The notes: generated by a model from the sequence alone, not told the origin. Positions 50,770-60,366 are shown, counted from the first letter of the stretch. The stretch is 62,516 bases of DNA from Lachnospiraceae bacterium UBA3273 (GCA_002362385.1 DEUB01000018.1:1-62516); one strand, 5' to 3'. Numbers and translations: made by a program.

Positions 50770-51897
50770 TCAACCGCCTGTAACCAGTCTGGCAATATCG
50801 TTATACATAACGACCACCATCAAAAGCATTAACAAAGCAAACCCCACGAAATGGAAAATGCCTTCCTTCTCCGGCGGTATCGGCTTCCGTCGTATGGCTT
50901 CAATGACCAAAAACAAAAGCCTGCCCCCATCCAGAGCCGGAAAAGGGATCAGATTCAAAACTCCCAAATTGGCGCTTAACAAAATAGCAAAATTCAGCAT
51001 ATTGAGCCATACGTAAAAAGCGCCGTCCTGTTTGGATTCCGTATAGATGGTATCGACTGCATCCACCATTCCCACAGGTCCCGACAGATCTTTGATCCCC
51101 GCCTTTCCGGTCACTAACATCCCAAGGCTCCTTATGGTAGTATCGATCCAGTATTTCACTTCATAAAAGCTGTATTTTGCAACGCCCGGGAGACTGAATT
51201 TGGTATATCCGTTTAAAGGCGATATTCCGTAATAATATCTCCCGTCCTTCTCGGAATATTTGGGATCAAGGGTTACCGCAGTACGTTGTCCGTCCCTTTC
51301 ATAAACGATGTTGACCGGCTCCCCTTCATTTAACATGGCCTCTAAGGATATTTCCCGAAACAGGTGGATATGCTTTCCGTTCAGTTCAACAATTTCATCT
51401 CCCGCCATAAGGCCGGCCTCGCTTGCAGCCGTTCCTTCCCCTACCGTTCCGATCACGGGAAGGTCGCTGCCGATGCTGGCTACGATGATAGCCGAAAAGA
51501 TATAGGCAAGAATAAAGTTAAATACCGGGCCTGCTACAACCGTAGCGATCCTCGCCCATACGGGGGCGTCGGGAAAAGCTCCTGACTTTTTCAGGGTGCC
51601 CAGATCTTCCTTGATCTCCCGGGTCTCTTGATCCTTATGGTCCTTATCCCCGTCTTCCTTATCCGTCTCATCCATTTCCTTTAATCCGTCTTCCCCTTCA
51701 AACATACAGGCGCCGCCTATGGGAAGGAGTTTTAAGGAATATTTGGTATCGCCCTTCACAAAATGCAGCAGGGTAGGTCCCATTCCGATGGAAAACTCCA
51801 CCACATGAATGCCGTTTGCCTTCGCAATGATAAAATGACCGAATTCATGTGCCACAACAACGATACAGAATATAACAATAAATAAAATAACGCCCAA
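50770..51897 (-). CDS. rseP: RseP/RasP-type intramembrane site-2 protease
   Basis: The 375-residue membrane metalloprotease has the zinc motif HEFGH in VVVAHEFGHFIIA (near 17), a PDZ domain (about 145-215, IGTVGEGTAASEAGLMAGDE in part) and the third zinc ligand in NLIPFPALDGGRLL (near 315). It cuts membrane-bound anti-sigma factors and remnant signal peptides. A strongly charged insert of about 40 residues (DETDKEDGDKDHKDQETREI) between the zinc motif and the PDZ domain is longer than I expect. It ends the pyrH-frr-uppS-cdsA-dxr operon and follows dxr by 1 nt. Confidence 0.94.
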   Translation of the reverse strand: MGVILFIVIFCIVVVAHEFGHFIIAKANGIHVVEFSIGMGPTLLHFVKGDTKYSLKLLPIGGACMFEGEDGLKEMDETDKEDGDKDHKDQETREIKEDLGTLKKSGAFPDAPVWARIATVVAGPVFNFILAYIFSAIIVASIGSDLPVIGTVGEGTAASEAGLMAGDEIVELNGKHIHLFREISLEAMLNEGEPVNIVYERDGQRTAVTLDPKYSEKDGRYYYGISPLNGYTKFSLPGVAKYSFYEVKYWIDTTIRSLGMLVTGKAGIKDLSGPVGMVDAVDTIYTESKQDGAFYVWLNMLNFAILLSANLGVLNLIPFPALDGGRLLFLVIEAIRRKPIPPEKEGIFHFVGFALLMLLMVVVMYNDIARLVTGG

Positions 51898-51898
51898 A

Positions 51899-53044
51899 TC
51901 AGCACCTGCTCTCTATAAATTCATAACACCATTTTTCCGTTTCCAGGATCTCATTAAGGGAAGGATTTTTTACCGCCCCATGGGCGCCCATGGCCTCGCC
52001 GATCAGATCCGCTATTTGAAGAAACCGGATCCGGCCTGCCAAAAACAGGCTGACCGCCTTTTCATTGGCCGCATTAAACACCGTGGGCATGGTTCCTCCC
52101 GTTTTAAAAGCCTCATATGCCAGTTTCAATCCCGTAAATGTCTTAAGGTCAGGCTCCTCAAATGTAATCTGCCCCAGCTTAAAGAAATCTATACCGGGCA
52201 TATCCATAGGCAGCCTGTCAGGATAAAAAAGCGCATACTGGATGGGCAGCTTCATATCCGGCAGCCCTAACTGGGCCATAACGGCCCCATCCACATATTC
52301 TACCATAGAATGTATGATGCTCTGGGGATGTACTACAACCTGAATCTGTTCCGGCTTGACATCAAAAAGCCATCCGGCTTCCATAACCTCCAGCCCTTTG
52401 TTTACCATAGTGGCCGAATCGATGGTTATCTTTTTTCCCATGGACCAGTTGGGATGATTTAACGCCTCTTTCACGGTCTTATTGAAAAGCGTTTCCCTGT
52501 CCATTCCCCGGAAAGGCCCGCCCGAAGCGGTCAGAAGGATCTTCTTCATACGCTTTTTTGGCTCTCCGTTTAAGGATTGGAAAATGGCGCTGTGCTCACT
52601 GTCTACCGGGAGAATGGAAACGCCCTTCTCCTTTGCCATGGGCATGATGATATGGCCTGCCGTTACCAGAGTTTCTTTATTGGCAAGGGCGATATCCTTT
52701 CCCGCTTTAATAGCTTCTATGGTGGGTTTTATGCCGATCATCCCCACTACGGCCGTTAAGACCACATCCGCTTCGGGAAGGGATGCTATCTGCTGTAATC
52801 CTTCCATGCCCGCCAATACGGTTACCGGAAGATCCGCAACCCGTACCGAAAGATCCCCTGCGGCCTTTTCCTCATACATGACCGCAAAGTCCGGATGATA
52901 CCTTCTTATCTGTTCCTCCATCCTGTCCACATTGCTTCCTGCCGCCAAGGCAGTTACCTTCAATCTGTCAGAATACGCATCCACAATTTCCAGGGCCTGG
53001 GTCCCGATAGAGCCGGTTGACCCCAGAATAACAAGATTTTTCAT
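51899..53044 (-). CDS. dxr: 1-deoxy-D-xylulose 5-phosphate reductoisomerase
   Basis: The 381-residue enzyme makes MEP, the first committed isoprenoid precursor, with NADPH. The nucleotide-binding GSTGSIGTQAL is at the N-terminus, followed by LANKETLVTAG, the metal and substrate motif PVDSEHSAIFQSL and LTASGGPFRG. Standard order between cdsA and rseP. Confidence 0.97.
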   Translation of the reverse strand: MKNLVILGSTGSIGTQALEIVDAYSDRLKVTALAAGSNVDRMEEQIRRYHPDFAVMYEEKAAGDLSVRVADLPVTVLAGMEGLQQIASLPEADVVLTAVVGMIGIKPTIEAIKAGKDIALANKETLVTAGHIIMPMAKEKGVSILPVDSEHSAIFQSLNGEPKKRMKKILLTASGGPFRGMDRETLFNKTVKEALNHPNWSMGKKITIDSATMVNKGLEVMEAGWLFDVKPEQIQVVVHPQSIIHSMVEYVDGAVMAQLGLPDMKLPIQYALFYPDRLPMDMPGIDFFKLGQITFEEPDLKTFTGLKLAYEAFKTGGTMPTVFNAANEKAVSLFLAGRIRFLQIADLIGEAMGAHGAVKNPSLNEILETEKWCYEFIESRC

Positions 53045-53149
53045 ATCTATATCTCCAATTTATCCATCTGTCACAGACACATACGTCCGCAATTGCCATC
53101 AAACCTTTACAAACATGCAGGCAGTCTCTTTCTGCCAACGTTCACTATG

Positions 53150-53968
53150 TTATAAAAGAAGCACCGCCAGATAATATATCATGGGAGCCGTAAAGATCAC
53201 GCTGTCAAAGCGGTCCATAATGCCTCCATGACCGGGGATCAGCTTCCCGTAATCCTTGATGCCGAAATTCCTTTTAATAGCCGACGCCGCCAGATCCCCT
53301 ACCTGGCTGATAACGGCGCCGACCGCACAAATGACCGGAAATACCCACAAAAGATCGCTTTGGCTGGCGCCGGTATTTTTCAATGCCAGAGCATAAAGAA
53401 ACCCTGAAAGCGCTGCGCCCGCAACTCCGCCGACCGCGCCCTCTATGGACTTTTTGGGGCTTAACACCGGCGCTAACTTATGCTTTCCGAAAAGCATGCC
53501 CACCGCATAAGCGCAGGTATCGCAGATCCAGGAGCTGATGAAGATCAGCCATACGATATAGATGCCCCTCTCCAGGTTCCTGGTCAGGTAAAGATAAGCC
53601 AGCATAATGGGCGCATAAACGAAAGAAAAAATAGCCGCCATGATCTGATTGGCATGATATTTGGGAAAAGTAAACACGTAAACAAAAAGGATCGCCACAA
53701 CGGTCAGGCTAATGGTTAACATAATATATGTTTCAGTGTCGGCAAAATAACGTACGCCGTAATATCCCAGCACTCCCATGGCGCCAAATATTTCCAGAAG
53801 ATTGATCTTTTCATTCTCTCCCCGCACCTTGGTAGCCTTCGTCATTTCAAAAAAAGCTTTCAAAGCTACAAGAAGGGTAAACAAAAACAAAACAGGGCCG
53901 CCTGTGATCAGAACAAGGGCAATAATAATAACCAGAACAATACCGCTCAATAATCTTGTTCTAAACAT
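53150..53968 (-). CDS. cdsA: phosphatidate cytidylyltransferase
   Basis: The 272-residue membrane enzyme makes CDP-diacylglycerol. About eight spans are predicted. The signature lies in the last third: LSPKKSIEGAVGG, then KRNFGIKDYGKLIPGHGG and IMDRFDS. It follows uppS by 1 nt. Confidence 0.97.
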   Translation of the reverse strand: MFRTRLLSGIVLVIIIALVLITGGPVLFLFTLLVALKAFFEMTKATKVRGENEKINLLEIFGAMGVLGYYGVRYFADTETYIMLTISLTVVAILFVYVFTFPKYHANQIMAAIFSFVYAPIMLAYLYLTRNLERGIYIVWLIFISSWICDTCAYAVGMLFGKHKLAPVLSPKKSIEGAVGGVAGAALSGFLYALALKNTGASQSDLLWVFPVICAVGAVISQVGDLAASAIKRNFGIKDYGKLIPGHGGIMDRFDSVIFTAPMIYYLAVLLL

Positions 53969-53969
53969 A

Positions 53970-54677
53970 TTATTCCTCCTTTACCAGACCATATCTGCGT
54001 TCTCTCTTATTATATGCTTCAACAGCCTTTATAAGTTCTTCCTTTGTAAATGCGGGCCAGTGGACATCCGTAATATAAAATTCCGTATAGGCGAGCTGCC
54101 ATAAAAGAAAATTGGAAAGGCGTTGTTCGCCGCTGGTACGGATCAAAAGATCCGGCTCGGGAATTCCCTTCGTGTCCAGGTAGGAAGAAAATGTCTCTTC
54201 GTCCATCCGCCCCGGCTCCAGCTTACCCGTCTTTACCTCTTCCATGATCCGGTTAACGGCCCGGATGATCTCATCCCTGCTTCCGTAATTTAAGGCGATC
54301 TGAAAATGCAGGCCGTCATTACCCGCCGTTGCCCTCTCCAGTTCATCGATCCGATTTCTGATATCCTCGTCAAGCCCGGTCTTATCCCCGATTACCCTGA
54401 CGCACATCCGGTTCTTTTCCGCAGTCTTTAAACAGGTCTTCATATAATTACGCAAAAGTTTCATAAGGGCATCCACTTCATCCTTGGGCCGTTTCCAGTT
54501 TTCCGTGGAAAAGGCATAGACCGTCAGATACTCAATTCCCATTTTATAGGCTTCCTCACAGATCACTTCCACATTTTTGCTTCCCTGGGCATGGCCATAA
54601 TTTCTGGGCATTCCTTTGCTCTTCGCCCATCTTCCGTTTCCATCCAGAATAATCGCTACATGTCTGGGTATATTCAT
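53970..54677 (-). CDS. uppS: undecaprenyl diphosphate synthase
   Basis: The 235-residue cis-prenyltransferase makes the C55 lipid carrier for wall synthesis. The catalytic aspartate is in VAIILDGNGRWAKSKG; other signatures are YLTVYAFSTENWKRP, GDKTGLD and LLIRTSGEQRLSNFLLWQ. Downstream of frr by 82 nt with a hairpin in between. Confidence 0.98.
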   Translation of the reverse strand: MNIPRHVAIILDGNGRWAKSKGMPRNYGHAQGSKNVEVICEEAYKMGIEYLTVYAFSTENWKRPKDEVDALMKLLRNYMKTCLKTAEKNRMCVRVIGDKTGLDEDIRNRIDELERATAGNDGLHFQIALNYGSRDEIIRAVNRIMEEVKTGKLEPGRMDEETFSSYLDTKGIPEPDLLIRTSGEQRLSNFLLWQLAYTEFYITDVHWPAFTKEELIKAVEAYNKRERRYGLVKEE

Positions 54678-54705
54678 CTAATCCGCCTTTCTTAAAACCA
54701 AAGGG

Positions 54706-54746
54706 CAGGGGACCTGCTCGTCATTCGCAATCGAGTAGATCCCCTG
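54706..54746. terminator. imperfect hairpin between frr and uppS
   Basis: CAGGGGACCTGCTCG (54706..54720) pairs with CGAGTAGATCCCCTG (54732..54746) with two mismatches. On the plus strand ATTTTTCT follows, but on the coding minus strand the tail is only CCCTTTGG, so for frr it is at best an attenuator or an mRNA-processing site. Confidence 0.4.
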
Positions 54747-54759
54747 ATTTTTCTCCGTT

Positions 54760-55311
54760 TTAAACGGTCAAAACTTCCTTGGACTTATCTTCAACCATTT
54801 TTTCGATCTCTTTAATATATTTATCTGTCAATTTCTGCAGCTCATCGGAAAGATCCTTTACCTCATCCTCGGAAAGCTCTCCCTTTCCCAGCTTTTTAAA
54901 GGCATCGTTGCCGTCACGGCGTGCGTTTCTTACAACAACCTTGTTTTCCTCGCCCTTTTTCTTAATATCCTTAACCAATTCCTTACGGCGTTCTTCCGTC
55001 AATTCCGGAAATACCAGACGGATCACAGAGCCGTCGTTGGTAGGCGTGATTCCCACGTCAGACGTTAAGATCGCCTTTTCAATTTCCTTGATCAGGCTTT
55101 TCTCCCATGGAGCGATCTGAATCATGCGCGGCTCCGGCACGCTTACGTTTCCTACGCTCTGTAAAGGTGTGGGCGTTCCGTAATAGTCAACCTTGATCTT
55201 ATCAAGTACATGGGGATTCGCACGTCCTGCCCTGATGGCTGCAAAATCCGAAGCCAGGAAGTCAATTGCCTTTTTCATTTTTTCATCGTAAACTTTCAGT
55301 CTCTCATCCAT
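54760..55311 (-). CDS. frr: ribosome recycling factor
   Basis: About 183 residues. The first part is MKKAIDFLASDFAAIRAGRA (core signature AIRAGRANP), followed by YYGTPTPLQSVGNVSVPEPR and RRDGNDAFKKLGK. With EF-G it splits post-termination ribosomes. The start is set at MDERLK (55311), 9 nt after GGGAGG; the in-frame ATG 9 nt upstream directly abuts the ribosome site. Confidence 0.98.
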   Translation of the reverse strand: MDERLKVYDEKMKKAIDFLASDFAAIRAGRANPHVLDKIKVDYYGTPTPLQSVGNVSVPEPRMIQIAPWEKSLIKEIEKAILTSDVGITPTNDGSVIRLVFPELTEERRKELVKDIKKKGEENKVVVRNARRDGNDAFKKLGKGELSEDEVKDLSDELQKLTDKYIKEIEKMVEDKSKEVLTV

Positions 55312-55329
55312 TTGGATCATCCTCCCGTT

Positions 55330-56025
55330 TTATACCGTTACCCTGGTTCCGTTAAATTTACCGGAAACAGTATTTACAATGCTGTTTTCATCATTTAAGC
55401 CAAATACCCACATGGGCATTTTGTTATCCCTTGCCAGAATGGAGGCCGTCATATCCACCACCTGAAGATTTTTCTCTATTACTTCGTCGATGGAAACCTC
55501 ATCATATTTTTTTGCGGCCTTATTGGTCCTGGGATCATCGTCATAGACGCCGTCTACCGCCTTGGCTAACAGGATAACCTCCGCTTCCACCTCTACGGCC
55601 CGTAAAACCACTCCCGTGTCGGTGGAAAAATAAGGATGACCCGTTCCTCCGGCAAAAAATACCACCATGCCTTTTCCAAAGTACTTATTGGCCCGGTCCT
55701 TTGAGAACAGCTTTGTAAAGGAACCGCACTCAAAAGGAGTCAAAATACTGGTCTTCATTCCTGTGGAGCGGAATATCTCGGATACGTAAATGCAATTCAT
55801 AACGGTAGCTAACATTCCGATCTGATCCGCCTTAGTCCTGTCGATATGTTCGCTGGTCCTGCCTCTCCAGAAGTTTCCTCCTCCGATGACAATTCCGACC
55901 TCCACGCCGTCGTCAACCAGCTGTTTTACCTGAAGGGCCACCCCTCTTACGGTATCCTCGTCAAAGCCCGTCTTCTTTTCGCCGGCCAGGGCCTCTCCGC
56001 TCAGCTTCAACATAATTCTTTTCAT
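55330..56025 (-). CDS. pyrH: UMP kinase
   Basis: The 231-residue enzyme of the amino-acid kinase fold phosphorylates UMP. KLSGEALAGEK, GIVIGGGNFWRG, MVVFFAGGTGHPYFSTDT and LLAKAVDGVYDDDPR are present. The usual neighbours upstream, rpsB and tsf, are absent; a bactofilin gene lies there instead, 18 nt away. Confidence 0.97.
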   Translation of the reverse strand: MKRIMLKLSGEALAGEKKTGFDEDTVRGVALQVKQLVDDGVEVGIVIGGGNFWRGRTSEHIDRTKADQIGMLATVMNCIYVSEIFRSTGMKTSILTPFECGSFTKLFSKDRANKYFGKGMVVFFAGGTGHPYFSTDTGVVLRAVEVEAEVILLAKAVDGVYDDDPRTNKAAKKYDEVSIDEVIEKNLQVVDMTASILARDNKMPMWVFGLNDENSIVNTVSGKFNGTRVTV

Positions 56026-56043
56026 AATTGAAAGCCCCCGGTT

Positions 56044-57477
56044 TTATTTGTCAAAATCTTTAAAGAAGGAAGATGGATTAACATCCGCATAGCACTGTGA
56101 ACACATACCTTCAATTACCGCTCCGTTATTGATCTGTACGGATTTGGATTTGATATTTCCCATAACGATAGCGGAAGTATCCAGAATGACCGGTCCCTGC
56201 ACGTCGATATCGCCCTTTACGGCGCCTGCGATCACTGCGCTCGTTGCATAAATATTGCCGATGATAACAGAACTCTGTCCTACCTTTACGCTGCCGTTGG
56301 CATGAACCTCGCCTGTGATCTTAGCGGAATCCGCAAAAATCTCTTCCGCTTTGGAATTTCCTTCCACCCCGCCGGAAATATTCAGTTTTCCGAGGATCTC
56401 AACATCTCCCTTTACAGTTCCCAAAATATCCAGGGAACCCTGGCTGCTGATATTACCGGTTACCTTCATTCCAGCTGTAATGGTCGCTGTTTCATCCAAT
56501 ACTTCGCCTGTTAATCCTGTTTCGTTCTGCTGTGTCATACCTTTACCTACCTCTTTTTCTAATTCATTTTCTCCATCTGTTTTTTCAACTTCTTCAGATA
56601 CTTCCTTCATTAAATCATCCTGCATTTCTTTTTTGTCCCTTTCCTCTATTTCCTCTTCTACTTTATTTTCCGTTTCCGGAACATCTTCCTTCGGCTCCGC
56701 TCCTAAAAGCAGGTCAAATTCCGCTGCCTCTTCTTTCTCTGACTTAGCTTCTGTCTCCGGCTCCGCTTCAGTTTCGTTTGCAGCTTCTGTCTCTGCTTCC
56801 GCTGCAGCTTCATTCTCCTGCGCATCTTCCGCTTCTAAAGCCTCTTCCTCCGGTCCGCTTCCTAAAAGCAGATTGAATTCTGCCACTTCTTCCTCTGCCT
56901 CAGCTTCAGCCTCCGGCTCCGCCTCATTTGCAGCTTCTGCCTCCGGCTCCGCTTCGGTCTCATTTTCGGCTTCTGCCTCCGGCTCCGCCTCGGTCTCGTT
57001 TTCTTCCGCCTCTTCGGCCTCGGTTACACTTACAGCTTCTGCCTCTGCAACGGCTTCATTCTCCCGTGCATCTTCTGTTTCTAAAGCCTCTTCTTCCGGT
57101 CCGCTTCCTAAAAGCAGATTGAATTCTGCCACCTCTTCCTCCGCTTCCGTTTCATTTGCAGCTTCCGGCTCCGCTGCCTTTTCCTCCGGCTGCGGTTCCG
57201 GTGCAAATATGTCGGCGTTTTCATCTAATCTGGCAACAGCAGCAAGAAATACTTCCTCATCACTAAGAGCGGTCTCTTTCTCATCCGCCTCTGCTTTCGG
57301 CTCTTCTTTTTGCTTAACCTCTTCCGGCTTTCCTGCTTCTGATTTTATTTCTTCCGGCATCGTATTAACTTCGTTCTCTGCCGTCTTCTCCGGATTTTCC
57401 AGTTCCTTATCCACTTCAGGCAGCAACTCATTTACCGCCAGGGATAAATCTTCTTTTAAGTCCTGAAAAAAGCCCAT
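56044..57477 (-). CDS. bactofilin with long acidic N-terminal region
   Basis: The last 150 or so residues (about 325-465) form the bactofilin beta-helix: short repeats such as GSLDILGTVKGDVEILGKL, SVKVGQSSVIIGNIYATSAV and AIVMGNIKSKSVQINN. Bactofilins polymerise without nucleotide into membrane-bound filaments that place wall enzymes. The N-terminus, MGFFQDLKEDLSLAVNELL, is amphipathic and may bind the membrane. Between lie about 300 disordered residues, mostly Glu and Ala, with three copies of the motif AEFNLLLGSGPEEEALE or its variant AEFDLLLGAEPKED (near 119, 203 and 260), which look like docking motifs. A CSQC pair is near the C-terminus. The gene follows a polysaccharide deacetylase by 19 nt and precedes pyrH by 18 nt. 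Confidence 0.85.
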   Translation of the reverse strand: MGFFQDLKEDLSLAVNELLPEVDKELENPEKTAENEVNTMPEEIKSEAGKPEEVKQKEEPKAEADEKETALSDEEVFLAAVARLDENADIFAPEPQPEEKAAEPEAANETEAEEEVAEFNLLLGSGPEEEALETEDARENEAVAEAEAVSVTEAEEAEENETEAEPEAEAENETEAEPEAEAANEAEPEAEAEAEEEVAEFNLLLGSGPEEEALEAEDAQENEAAAEAETEAANETEAEPETEAKSEKEEAAEFDLLLGAEPKEDVPETENKVEEEIEERDKKEMQDDLMKEVSEEVEKTDGENELEKEVGKGMTQQNETGLTGEVLDETATITAGMKVTGNISSQGSLDILGTVKGDVEILGKLNISGGVEGNSKAEEIFADSAKITGEVHANGSVKVGQSSVIIGNIYATSAVIAGAVKGDIDVQGPVILDTSAIVMGNIKSKSVQINNGAVIEGMCSQCYADVNPSSFFKDFDK

Positions 57478-57496
57478 GATAGTTCCTCCGTTTCTT

Positions 57497-58459
57497 CTAA
57501 TGTGTAATATGCAAAATGATGGGGGTCTCCTCGGTAATCGGTTTGATTTCCAGGTCCTCCCTGTCTGTCAGTTCATCCAGTATCATCCGCAATGCATCAA
57601 CTGTCTGGTCCTTATCCTTTCCGTCATGTAAAAGCACAATGGAAGTCTGAAAAGTGTCCACCCCGCTTATGACATTTAACGCGATCTGCTCTGCAGACAG
57701 GCCATGTCCGTCCGCATCGCCGCTGGAAATGTTCCAGTCGTAGCAGGTAATTCCCCTGGCGTTCAACTGATTCACGATTCCGGCCATGTCGATGCTGCTG
57801 ACAGTATTGCTGCTTCCTCCCGGAAGTCTGCATATGTCCGGCCTTACTCCCGTCACATCATATATATAATCGGACAGCAGATAGAAATCTTCAAAAAACG
57901 CTTCTTCCGATGCATAGATCTCATGATATTTGTGACTGTAGGAATGAATGCCTATGCTGTGCCCTTCCTCAACAATTCTTTTATAGAGAGCTTTGGCTTC
58001 CCCGCTTGTATCTCCTACTACAAAAAAAGTAGCCTTTACTTCATATTCTGCAAGAATATCAAGAATTGCTTCCGTATTTTTGCTGGGACCGTCGTCAAAA
58101 GTAAGGTAAACCCTCTTTACGCCGTCCCCGGTCAATACATCCTGTCCGCTGTTTTCCGACTCTAAAACAGTTTCCGGTTCCTCTCTGGTATCCTTTTGCC
58201 CTTCTTCATATGATGTGACACTTTCCTGCAAATTATCAATCTGCGCCCTCAGTTCATCTATCTGAGACTGCATATTGGCATTTTCTGATTCCAAACTCTT
58301 TAATCTGGCATTTGCCCCATGTAACAGGAATAACAAACAGATATTGACAAGTATCGGCAAAAGTACCGCTGCAAAAACAGTAATTACAATTATTTTTTTT
58401 AATCGTTCCACCCTTTTCCGGCGGTTCTTTTGCAACTGTCCATCTTCCTGTCCGGCCAT
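57497..58459 (-). CDS. membrane-anchored polysaccharide deacetylase (NodB domain)
   Basis: About 320 residues: a basic cytosolic start, one span (about 22-45) and a coiled-coil stalk (LKSLESENANMQSQIDELRA). The NodB domain (about 105-320) shows the metal and catalytic motifs YLTFDDGPSKNT, GIHSYSHKY, CRLPGGSSN and IVLLHDG. It should remove acetyl groups from peptidoglycan or another surface glycan. The ATG at 58459 has TGGAG 7 nt upstream; a GTG 18 nt earlier is the alternative. It heads the bactofilin operon, and bactofilins are known to place wall-modifying enzymes, so the two may act together. Confidence 0.9.
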   Translation of the reverse strand: MAGQEDGQLQKNRRKRVERLKKIIVITVFAAVLLPILVNICLLFLLHGANARLKSLESENANMQSQIDELRAQIDNLQESVTSYEEGQKDTREEPETVLESENSGQDVLTGDGVKRVYLTFDDGPSKNTEAILDILAEYEVKATFFVVGDTSGEAKALYKRIVEEGHSIGIHSYSHKYHEIYASEEAFFEDFYLLSDYIYDVTGVRPDICRLPGGSSNTVSSIDMAGIVNQLNARGITCYDWNISSGDADGHGLSAEQIALNVISGVDTFQTSIVLLHDGKDKDQTVDALRMILDELTDREDLEIKPITEETPIILHITH

Positions 58460-58662
58460 TGCATTTCTCCATTTCACTACACACTACTTTGCATTGTATC
58501 ATAAATGCGGCATGAAAAAAAGAGAAAATTGAAAGGTGGTATTTGTTTTTTCGTAAAATGAGGGAACGTACCGGAAAAACAACGTTTTCCCCTGTAACGT
58601 CCCCTGTTATCTTCTCATGCCGGACAACCGTCCCTGGCATTTTCCCACATTTTCCCCTGTAA

Positions 58663-60366
58663 TTACATCTTAAATATACTCATGCTCTTTTCCAAAGCAG
58701 CTGCAACTCTCTTCAATTCCTCGGACTTTTCGGAAATACCCGTAACGATTGCGGAAACCTCTGTTACAGATGCGGACGTCTCCTCCGTGCTTGCAGCATT
58801 CTCCTCTGCAATTGCCGTCAGGCTCTGTACAACGTCGATCACTCTGCTTCTGGCTTCGTCCATCTGTCTGGTCTTTCCCGAAATCAGATTCATGCCTTCA
58901 ATGGAACCGTCGACCTCATCCTGAATTTCTCCAAACGCTTTATCCGTCCGCTCAACATGCTCGCTCTGTTCCTTCATACTGGATTTTACATCCGACATGA
59001 TCTCGACCGCTTTTTCGGAATCAGACAATAAAACACTTATAATATCGCCGATCTGCTTTGCGGATTCGTTGGACTGCTCCGCCAGCTTCTGGATCTGGGA
59101 TGCCACTACCGCAAAACCTCTTCCCTGCTCTCCTGCCCTTGCGGCTTCAATGGAAGCATTTAAAGAAAGCAGGTTGGTCTCTTCTGCGATTTCCGTGATC
59201 ATGCTGGCAGCTTCACTGATCTTGCGTGCGGATTCATTGGTAGTATTTGTCTGTTTGGCAATAACGTCAATGTACTGCTCGGTCTTCTGATTGACCTTAT
59301 CCAGCTCGTCGAGGATTTCCTTGGCACGTCTGCCGGCTTCCTTCATCTTAGCCGCATGCTCCACCAGATCGTTTACCACATCGTTTGTATCTTCGATCAT
59401 ACTTCCTATGGTCACAACATTTTCGGTGGCAGCCTGAGTCTCTTCTGCCTGGGACGTAGCCCCCTGGGCAATTTCGTTGACAGCGGTCTCCACCTGTTCC
59501 ATGGTGCTGGTAGTTTCCGCCGCACTGCCGCTTAAGTCGCTTGCTGCATTCATAAGCACAACGCTTTCCTGCTTGATATTTTCCACAACATCCACCAGTT
59601 CATTTCTCATAATGGTAATGGCACGGCTCATATCCCCGATCTCGTCTTTGCTCTTATTCAGCTTTTTCTGGGTCTCATCTTCTGTAAAATCCATATTCGA
59701 AAGCTTCATGGCAAGACCTGTCATATGCTGAATCGGTTTTACGATCATAGTAGCCCGGAAATAACCGAAAGCGGAAAAAATGATCGTCGTCACAATAAGA
59801 CCTATGATACCGATCCTGTTGATTTTGGAAACCGGTTGGAAGATTTCCTCCTGATCCGCCGTAACGACGAGAACAAATTCTTCATATTCACTTATGTAAA
59901 CCGAAGCATATTTTATCTTTCCGTCATATTCATAAGAAACCACCTGGCTCTCCACTTTTTTCCCTGATGACAAATCTGCACAGATCTGCTTTACAACTTC
60001 ATTCTCGACACTCTTGCCAATCTTGCTGCCGTTGGGATGGTAGAGCATGCTGCCGCCTGCGGAGACCACATAAACATAACTGGATTCCACGCCCTTCATG
60101 CCGCCGTTTTCCAGTTTCAGGGAAAGATTGTCCGTACTGAGCGCCGACGTGGTCTTGCCGTCGCTGCTCTTGATCTGATTATCCAGGGTGCTGCCATAGG
60201 CAACCGCCAGATCCCCGATATAATTCTCAGCCATGGTCTCTATTTCCCTTTTGGAGTTAGGCGAGTAATTGACCATCATTAGGATTCCCATCAAAATTAC
60301 TGCAAAGTCAACCAGCAGGCAGATCTTTATCTTAACGGAATGTATTGAATTTTGGTTTTTTTTCAT
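58663..60366 (-). CDS. methyl-accepting chemotaxis protein
   Basis: The 567-residue receptor has a first span near 12-32, a Cache-like extracytoplasmic domain (about 33-180, with YVYVVSAGGSMLYHPNGSKIG), a second span near 183-203 and HAMP (about 204-260). The signalling domain contains the conserved hairpin tip ETNLLSLNASIEAARAGEQG and GRGFAVVA. It relays ligand binding to CheA/CheW. The ligand is unknown. It has its own sigma-A promoter; no che gene is in the window. Confidence 0.95.
   Translation of the reverse strand: MKKNQNSIHSVKIKICLLVDFAVILMGILMMVNYSPNSKREIETMAENYIGDLAVAYGSTLDNQIKSSDGKTTSALSTDNLSLKLENGGMKGVESSYVYVVSAGGSMLYHPNGSKIGKSVENEVVKQICADLSSGKKVESQVVSYEYDGKIKYASVYISEYEEFVLVVTADQEEIFQPVSKINRIGIIGLIVTTIIFSAFGYFRATMIVKPIQHMTGLAMKLSNMDFTEDETQKKLNKSKDEIGDMSRAITIMRNELVDVVENIKQESVVLMNAASDLSGSAAETTSTMEQVETAVNEIAQGATSQAEETQAATENVVTIGSMIEDTNDVVNDLVEHAAKMKEAGRRAKEILDELDKVNQKTEQYIDVIAKQTNTTNESARKISEAASMITEIAEETNLLSLNASIEAARAGEQGRGFAVVASQIQKLAEQSNESAKQIGDIISVLLSDSEKAVEIMSDVKSSMKEQSEHVERTDKAFGEIQDEVDGSIEGMNLISGKTRQMDEARSRVIDVVQSLTAIAEENAASTEETSASVTEVSAIVTGISEKSEELKRVAAALEKSMSIFKM

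Noticed and set aside
56315..57466. Open frame of 383 codons on the plus strand, rich in Ser and Ala
   Set aside because: It is antisense to the Glu/Ala-rich bactofilin linker; GAA/GCA codons read backwards give Ser/Cys/Phe without stops. No independent signals.
58254..58640. Minus-strand frame of 128 codons overlapping the start of the deacetylase gene
   Set aside because: It overlaps the deacetylase N-terminus in another frame, has no plausible domain and lacks a Shine-Dalgarno.
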